Positions 6,890 through 11,230 of a stretch of DNA of 11,230 nt are shown here, piece after piece (the first letter of the stretch is position 1; every line of letters begins with the position of its first letter). The stretch spans positions 1 to 11,230 of the forward strand of contig JBFJWU010000082.1 in the NCBI GenBank assembly GCA_041623475.1, read 5' to 3'. The notes under the pieces are model-generated. The model was given only the letters and a program-made list of their open reading frames with translations, did no database searches and had not been told where the DNA came from. The position numbers were made by a program, and so were the translations under genes. Source of the DNA: JBFJWU01 sp041623475 [NCBI: bacterium] (GTDB taxonomy: Bacteria > J088).

Positions 6890-7820
6890 CCAGCGATCGC
6901 CAGGCCTGCCGAAGCAGACCGGCGGCGACAGCGGTCACCGTAGACCATTGGACAACGGCGCCGATCAAAGTGGATTGCGCACCCAGCGAATATTTGTAAC
7001 TGGCCCGTCCCAGCAGCAGCGCCTGGACGGCCACGGCCAGGATGAATGCCGGAATGCCGATGGTGATCACGGCCGCCAGAAATGCGGCGTACCCGAGCAG
7101 CAGCTGCCGAATCGCCGGGACCCGCAGGTAAATATCAGGGTGGGTTACGACCTTTTCCCCGGTGCGTACGCGGGTGCGCCATTTGTATCGTAAAAGCTGC
7201 CCCGGCGCGTCCGGATAGCGGTCGTGGCGAATCCGCAGGCCCGTCCGGTTGACAAACTGCCAGCGCGACTGGATCCGATGGCAATAGTCGAAATCGTCCA
7301 TATCCCAGGGTGCGGCAGCAGACGGCAGTCCCTCCTCGTTAAAGATCCGTCCCGGGACAATCATGTTGCAGAAGGGAACGTCAAACCAGTTGACCAGTGA
7401 GCCGGTATCTGCGTGGGCCAGGTGGCCCTCGACCCGGCCGGTTGTCAATGCGCGGTGAGTCGATCCGGCAAAGGCCGAATCATTCGCGGGAAATTCCGGC
7501 CCGGTCCAGACCTGGCAACCCCGCGGGTCGAGGGACAGGGCTTCGCGAACCCAGCCCGGACAAACGGTCGTGTCATCGTCCAGAAAACCGTAGCGGTCTG
7601 CGGGGGTCTGCTGGATCGCCAGCGCGCGTCGGAACCCGGCGTGTGTGACGGGGCAGATCAATTCAACGATTCGTGGATCGGCGGGCAATCCCGGTGCCGG
7701 GGCGGTTCCGACCAGGATGACCTGGATCGCACTGCTGTTGTCGTCCTCAAGGAGCGAAGTGACGGCTGCGACCACCGCCGTCGGCCGTGTCCAGGGAATG
7801 ACAACAGCCAGCGGGATCAT
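6852..7820 (-). CDS. Family 2 glycosyltransferase with C-terminal membrane helices
   Basis: A 322-residue protein from ATG 7820, whose start overlaps the stop of the radical SAM gene as ATGA. The frame stays open a further 36 codons upstream, inside that gene, but the conserved strand IPLAVVIPWTRP begins here. The N-terminal GT-A domain has FLDDDT with DDD at 81-83, the metal and nucleotide-sugar binding motif. WDMDDFDYCHR at 172-182 fits the acceptor/catalytic-base region seen as (E/D)D in family 2 enzymes. Two hydrophobic helices (about 240-269 and 284-303) would hold it in the inner membrane, so a lipid-linked or envelope acceptor is likely. Sugar and acceptor are unknown. It is the last gene of the ispA-tlyA-truD-radical SAM operon, and its 3' end runs 38 bp into the transglutaminase gene on the other strand. 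Fold call firm, function open. Confidence 0.82.
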   Translation of the reverse strand: MIPLAVVIPWTRPTAVVAAVTSLLEDDNSSAIQVILVGTAPAPGLPADPRIVELICPVTHAGFRRALAIQQTPADRYGFLDDDTTVCPGWVREALSLDPRGCQVWTGPEFPANDSAFAGSTHRALTTGRVEGHLAHADTGSLVNWFDVPFCNMIVPGRIFNEEGLPSAAAPWDMDDFDYCHRIQSRWQFVNRTGLRIRHDRYPDAPGQLLRYKWRTRVRTGEKVVTHPDIYLRVPAIRQLLLGYAAFLAAVITIGIPAFILAVAVQALLLGRASYKYSLGAQSTLIGAVVQWSTVTAVAAGLLRQAWRSLVRPRFSGHLRNA

Positions 7821-8950
7821 CCAGAGGACGGGTGGGTGGCCAGATGGACCAGCGAACGCAGGGCGACCTCGGGCAAAAATGCTGGATTTTTTGAGGCGTG
7901 GCTGAGCATTGCACAGCCCCAGCCGCAATCACAGTTTCCCAGGTGCTGTTGACGAAAACTGGTGGCTGCAGCAGCGCGGGTAACCGACGCCAGATCGTAG
8001 TCGAAATCACGCAGGTTCCCGACAGCTTCAAAAAGTGGCTCGCACGGATAGACTTCGCCATTCTCGCCGATGACAACAATTGACCTGCCGGCATCGCAGT
8101 AGTTGCCCACGGGCTTCTGCTTATCGGCAGCCTGTTGCAGCAGGCGATGGTAAACACGGTGCAGGGAAACGGCCGCCGCCGCGTACAGCCGGCCAACTGA
8201 CCGATAGTTGGGGCCGCCGTTCAGCCGCTTCGCCGTTTGGGCAAAGGCTGCAACATCGTCGGGCTTTGGGGGCACCGTGGGGCCAAAACTGCGAACCGGG
8301 AAATGGGGCCAGGTCAATGAGAATCGGTCCCAGTTCAGCTGCCGGCCAAGTTGATCCTTGATCTCGGCCAGTCGTTGGCGGTTTTCGGGCAGCCAGACCA
8401 CGTTAACCTTGAGGATCACGTTCGGGTGCCTGTCTCGCAGTCCTTCAAGCGCCTTGAACGTATCGATGGCCCGTTCAAACAGGCCGTCGACTTTGCGACT
8501 CTTGTCGTGGGCGGGTCCGAGGTCGTCGACCGAGAACTGCAGTTCAATCCGCAGGCCCGGGTGCTTGCGGGACAGATGCTCGACGGCGTCGATCATGCGG
8601 TCCCTGAAGTAAAAATTTGACGGAATATCAACCACTCGAAGGTCCGCATTTGCAGCGAACGCTGAAACGATCTGGTCGATATCGTCGCGGACAAACGGCT
8701 CGCCGCCCGACAGCCCCAGATAGTTGACTTGTCCAAGCCTCGTGGCAATTTTTTCGTATTCGCCAGGAGTCAATTCGGATTCCCTGGCAATCGGGTTGTT
8801 AACCTGGCTGTGGTACAGGCAGAAATCGCAACGGGCGTTGCAGCGAGATGTGACAAAGGCAATGATTGTCGGCCACGAATTGGCTCGGGTGCCCCCGATT
8901 GCCTGGCGGGCAAACGCTCCGATTGACCTGAGCTGGCTCTTATCCATCAT
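7817..8950 (-). CDS. Radical SAM protein with SPASM-like C-terminal cysteines
   Basis: 377 residues from ATG 8950 (ATG 8947 equally possible). Cys37, Cys41 and Cys44 in CNARCDFC form the CxxxCxxC motif that binds the [4Fe-4S] cluster cleaving S-adenosylmethionine. GLSGGEPFVRDD at 79-90 holds the GGEP motif that contacts the SAM amino group. The C-terminal third has five cysteines, Cys285, Cys303, Cys340, Cys342 and Cys346 (CDAGRSIVVIGENGEVYPC, then NCDCGWGC). This pattern resembles SPASM/twitch domains that carry auxiliary iron-sulphur clusters. Such proteins modify peptides or proteins, or make small molecules and carbohydrates. No small precursor peptide fits in the neighbourhood: the start overlaps truD by 11 bp and the stop overlaps the glycosyltransferase start by 4 bp. 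The tight pairing suggests that protein and glycosyltransferase act on the same product. Radical SAM identity is secure, the SPASM call moderate, the substrate unknown. Confidence 0.88.
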   Translation of the reverse strand: MMDKSQLRSIGAFARQAIGGTRANSWPTIIAFVTSRCNARCDFCLYHSQVNNPIARESELTPGEYEKIATRLGQVNYLGLSGGEPFVRDDIDQIVSAFAANADLRVVDIPSNFYFRDRMIDAVEHLSRKHPGLRIELQFSVDDLGPAHDKSRKVDGLFERAIDTFKALEGLRDRHPNVILKVNVVWLPENRQRLAEIKDQLGRQLNWDRFSLTWPHFPVRSFGPTVPPKPDDVAAFAQTAKRLNGGPNYRSVGRLYAAAAVSLHRVYHRLLQQAADKQKPVGNYCDAGRSIVVIGENGEVYPCEPLFEAVGNLRDFDYDLASVTRAAAATSFRQQHLGNCDCGWGCAMLSHASKNPAFLPEVALRSLVHLATHPSSG

Positions 8951-9974
8951 CGTAGCCGTCAGTATAGTGAGCCGACGCCATCCGGGCGGGAAGGCCGGTC
9001 AATTCGCGAATCAGTCCAGTGGCATATGATCCAGGGGGGAGGGAAAATTCCAGTTCGATGCCGTTTTCGATGGCCCGAATGTCCAACGCCTGTGGGACGA
9101 CAACAAATGGACGCCGGTCCCCGTACAGCCGCTGTGAGTCGGCGAGCTTGCGCAATCGTGGCGGATCGATTCCGTAGCTTGCAAGGACTGACTGTTCGCG
9201 TGCCAGTGCAGGACCGGACGGCCAGTCCATCTTGCTGCCAAACAACGGGCCTGTGACCGACCCGTTCTGGCTGCTGGTCCGCGGAATTGCCTGGCCAAGG
9301 CCGTGGCTCCAGACCAGGTCCCCATCGAGTTCAGGACTGCCCGATGACAGCCATTCGTGCAGACAGCGGTTAAAGGCGTCCGCCTGCCAGGCGTTCAGCA
9401 TCAATCGATCCTGACGGTTCCGGGGGCGCCGACCACCGACAAGAAGGTCGTAACCGACCCGGGCGTTGTCGCCCCGATGTCCGAAGCGCTGCGGACCGAA
9501 GTAGTTCGCGAACCCGGACTGGCGCAGCGCTGTTTTCCAGGTCTCCAGGTTTTCGCCGTCTGTGGTCCCCGCGGACAGCCGTATCCGGAAGGCGTTTCCG
9601 GAATGGTCGCCCAGTTGCAGTCGCCGGTCCGCCGGCAATGAGTCGAGGATGTCGATGTTGTCGAGCAGGCCTGGAAGGCGCGCACCCGGAGGCAGCGAAA
9701 ACCACTGTCGCGAGACCGCGTTGCGGTCCTTGCGTCCCGCATACCCGACCTGGTCGGGCGTGACGCCGGCCGATTGGGCGATCGTTTCGGCGACTTGCGC
9801 GGTGTTCTGTCCCCGGCGTTCGGTCAGGATCCATGTCCAGTCGCCTGCGGTTGGGTTTATTGCCAGTTGTTCACTGACAACAAAGTCTTCCGGTTGCCCG
9901 GTCAGGCGGGCGGCAATGGGCTGGTGTCCCTCGTGTCGCCGAGCGAGGACCGGCTCCGCAGGCCATTTAACCAT
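8940..9974 (-). CDS. truD: tRNA pseudouridine(13) synthase TruD
   Basis: 344 residues, the usual TruD length. PEDFVVSE at 28-35 matches the N-terminal family motif. GYAGRKDRNAVSRQWFSL at 77-94 contains the catalytic aspartate Asp83. NYFGPQRFG at 157-165 is the diagnostic TruD motif, and GSYATGLIRELTG at 315-327 is the conserved C-terminal motif. The enzyme isomerises uridine 13 in the D arm of certain tRNAs to pseudouridine. In Escherichia coli truD sits with surE and ispF; here it follows tlyA, with the tlyA stop and the truD start sharing one base (TAATG), so translation is probably coupled. Its stop lies 11 bp inside the next gene. Nothing suggests loss of function. Confidence 0.95.
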   Translation of the reverse strand: MVKWPAEPVLARRHEGHQPIAARLTGQPEDFVVSEQLAINPTAGDWTWILTERRGQNTAQVAETIAQSAGVTPDQVGYAGRKDRNAVSRQWFSLPPGARLPGLLDNIDILDSLPADRRLQLGDHSGNAFRIRLSAGTTDGENLETWKTALRQSGFANYFGPQRFGHRGDNARVGYDLLVGGRRPRNRQDRLMLNAWQADAFNRCLHEWLSSGSPELDGDLVWSHGLGQAIPRTSSQNGSVTGPLFGSKMDWPSGPALAREQSVLASYGIDPPRLRKLADSQRLYGDRRPFVVVPQALDIRAIENGIELEFSLPPGSYATGLIRELTGLPARMASAHYTDGYDDG

Positions 9975-10723
9975 TACGGGCGGCCAAGGTGCAGGAATGT
10001 TTCCTGATTTCCCTTGCGCCCGGCCTGTGCCGCTTCAATACGGTCAACGACTGCGAATCCGCACGATTCAGCCTGTGCAGCCACCCGGTCAATGGTTTGC
10101 CTGATCAGCAGTTCGTCTTTGATGACGCCGCCCCTGGGAACGTGTTCGCGCCCGACCTCGAACTGGGGTTTGACCAGCACGAGCGCATTGGACTGCTGCG
10201 CCAGAGCCTGGAACAGTCGATCCAGCAGCAAGGTGACTGAAATAAACGATACGTCCATAACGGCGAACGCAAATGGCGGCGCGCCGTCAGGAGGTGACCA
10301 GTGGCGGAAATTCGTCCTTTCCAGCACAACGACGCGTTTGTCCTGGCGCAGCCGCGGGTGGAGCTGCCCGTAGCCGACATCCAGGGACCAGACTGTCGCT
10401 GCACCCAGATCCAGGAGTACTTCGGTAAATCCGCCCGTACTGGCACCGATATCCAGGCAGTTGGCGCCGTCGAGGCACCAGCCGGCCTGGCTGATCACCG
10501 GGGCAATCTTGCCGGCACCGCGACCAACAAACCCCTGGTTGGGGCGGCGGATGTCCAATTGATCCAGGCGTTCGCTGTTGATTTGGTCAGATGACTTCTG
10601 GACGCGCTGGTCACCCAGCCAGACCTGCCCGGCAATGATCAGGGCCTGTGCCTTGGTACGGGATTCGGCCAACCCGGCGTTAACTAACGCAATATCGGCG
10701 CGAATCCTGTTCGTCGGCGCCAT
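9974..10723 (-). CDS. tlyA: TlyA family rRNA (cytidine-2'-O)-methyltransferase / hemolysin-like protein
   Basis: 249 residues from ATG 10723, 7 bp after the ispA stop. The frame is open further upstream, but that part lies inside ispA. Residues 6-66 form an S4 RNA-binding domain beginning with RIRADIALVNAGLAESRTKA. An FtsJ/RrmJ-like Rossmann methyltransferase domain follows, with SAM motif CLDIGASTGGFT at 89-100. The predicted catalytic tetrad is Lys72 (RGAGK), Asp157 (MDVSF), Lys185 (LVKPQFE) and Glu241 (NQETF), matching Lys69-Asp154-Lys182-Glu238 of the Mycobacterium enzyme. TlyA proteins 2'-O-methylate cytidines in 23S rRNA, and some forms also in 16S rRNA; some homologues were named hemolysins. 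The length fits the short form, TlyA-I type, which in known cases acts on 23S rRNA only; that subtype is an inference. Confidence 0.93.
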   Translation of the reverse strand: MAPTNRIRADIALVNAGLAESRTKAQALIIAGQVWLGDQRVQKSSDQINSERLDQLDIRRPNQGFVGRGAGKIAPVISQAGWCLDGANCLDIGASTGGFTEVLLDLGAATVWSLDVGYGQLHPRLRQDKRVVVLERTNFRHWSPPDGAPPFAFAVMDVSFISVTLLLDRLFQALAQQSNALVLVKPQFEVGREHVPRGGVIKDELLIRQTIDRVAAQAESCGFAVVDRIEAAQAGRKGNQETFLHLGRP

Positions 10724-10730
10724 CGCCAGG

Positions 10731-11230
10731 CTAGTGGGTTCGGCCGATGGTCCAGTCCGCGATTTCGGTAAACACCGCGGCATGGGGATCGGGCAGGCGG
10801 GATGCTGCCTGACGGCATGCGTCCAGTTCACCGGCTGCAGCAGCACGGGCGCCATCGCTGCCCAGCAGGCGGGCGTAGGTCGATTTGCCTTCGTCGGCAC
10901 TGCGGTCCTTGTCCTGTTCTGCGTCCGGGTCGATGTCCAGCAGGTCGTCCCGGACCTGGAACAACACACCCAGATGCCGGGCATATTCGGCAACGTCCCG
11001 GTCAAGCTGTCCATCACCCCACAGTCGGAGTGGTGCCATCAGGCTCCATTCGATCAGGGCCCCTGTCTTGCCGCGGTGGATGGCCCGTACGGTTTCAACG
11101 TTATCTGCACCGGGAAGGTCGAGAATGTCACCAACCTGCCCGGAAACCATTCCGGCGGTCCCGGCAGCCCGGGCCAGGTGGGCAACCTCGGCAACAAGTC
11201 GGTCGGCCGGGGCATCGGCCATCACCAGGA
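10731..11230 (-). CDS. ispA: Farnesyl/geranyl diphosphate synthase, C-terminal part
   Basis: The last ~166 codons of a trans-prenyl diphosphate synthase; the frame is open to the window edge and the start lies beyond it. The visible half holds the GMVSGQVGD block, IHRGKTGALIEW (the conserved H..KTG.L motif), FQVRDDLLDI with the second Asp-rich motif DDxxD, and the KSTYARLLG motif that follows in family members. The first Asp-rich motif, and hence the chain-length determining residues, are outside the window. The enzyme condenses isopentenyl diphosphate with dimethylallyl or geranyl diphosphate to supply quinone, undecaprenyl and other isoprenoids. In many proteobacteria the order is xseB-ispA-dxs; here tlyA follows directly 7 bp after the stop, and dxs does not appear. 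It is the first visible gene of a five-gene minus-strand operon. Confidence 0.92.
   Translation of the reverse strand, partial: LVMADAPADRLVAEVAHLARAAGTAGMVSGQVGDILDLPGADNVETVRAIHRGKTGALIEWSLMAPLRLWGDGQLDRDVAEYARHLGVLFQVRDDLLDIDPDAEQDKDRSADEGKSTYARLLGSDGARAAAAGELDACRQAASRLPDPHAAVFTEIADWTIGRTH

Noticed and set aside
7413-7952. Open frame of 179 codons on the plus strand
   Set aside because: Antisense to the glycosyltransferase and radical SAM genes, with no motif and no ribosome-binding site that would favour it.
10724-11017. Longer N-terminus for TlyA
   Set aside because: The extra codons lie inside the ispA gene; the S4 domain begins just after ATG 10723, which gives the normal family length.

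Overview
The window is a GC-rich bacterial chromosome segment, densely packed and largely housekeeping. ComM, TruD, IspA, a proteobacterial-type tRNA-Leu and a DUF58/TgpA-like transglutaminase pair together suggest a member of Pseudomonadota, probably a gammaproteobacterium. That assignment is inferred from gene content; no rRNA or species marker is present.

Layout. (1) Positions 1-1104, plus strand: the 3' part of an adenine/cytosine-N type DNA methyltransferase (HPPY motif), followed 17 bp later by a GIY-YIG-fold nuclease that is visibly A/T-richer than the rest of the window. Together they look like an acquired Type II-like restriction-modification pair. (2) 1105-2139, plus: a hairpin, a tRNA promoter, tRNA-Leu(UAG) with no encoded CCA, and an alpha/beta-hydrolase starting only 20 bp after the tRNA. 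(3) 2156-3691, minus: comM, convergent with the hydrolase. A 7-bp inverted repeat spans both stop codons. (4) 3750-6889, plus: a DUF58 protein and a membrane transglutaminase overlapping by 4 bp. They diverge from comM across a 58-bp gap that holds a good comM promoter predicting a leaderless mRNA. (5) 11230-6852, minus: one tightly coupled operon, ispA (partial) - tlyA - truD - radical SAM/SPASM-like protein - family 2 glycosyltransferase, with junctions of 7-bp gap, 1-bp overlap, 11-bp overlap and 4-bp overlap. The last gene overlaps the transglutaminase gene tail-to-tail by 38 bp.

How the genes work together. The restriction pair would make a self-contained defence unit. DUF58 and TgpA-like proteins usually work with a MoxR AAA+ ATPase, which is absent here. 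IspA makes prenyl diphosphates, and TlyA and TruD modify RNA. The radical SAM protein and glycosyltransferase at the operon end have no assigned role and are the most promising uncharacterised part. No CRISPR array, insertion sequence, integrase or phage gene was seen.
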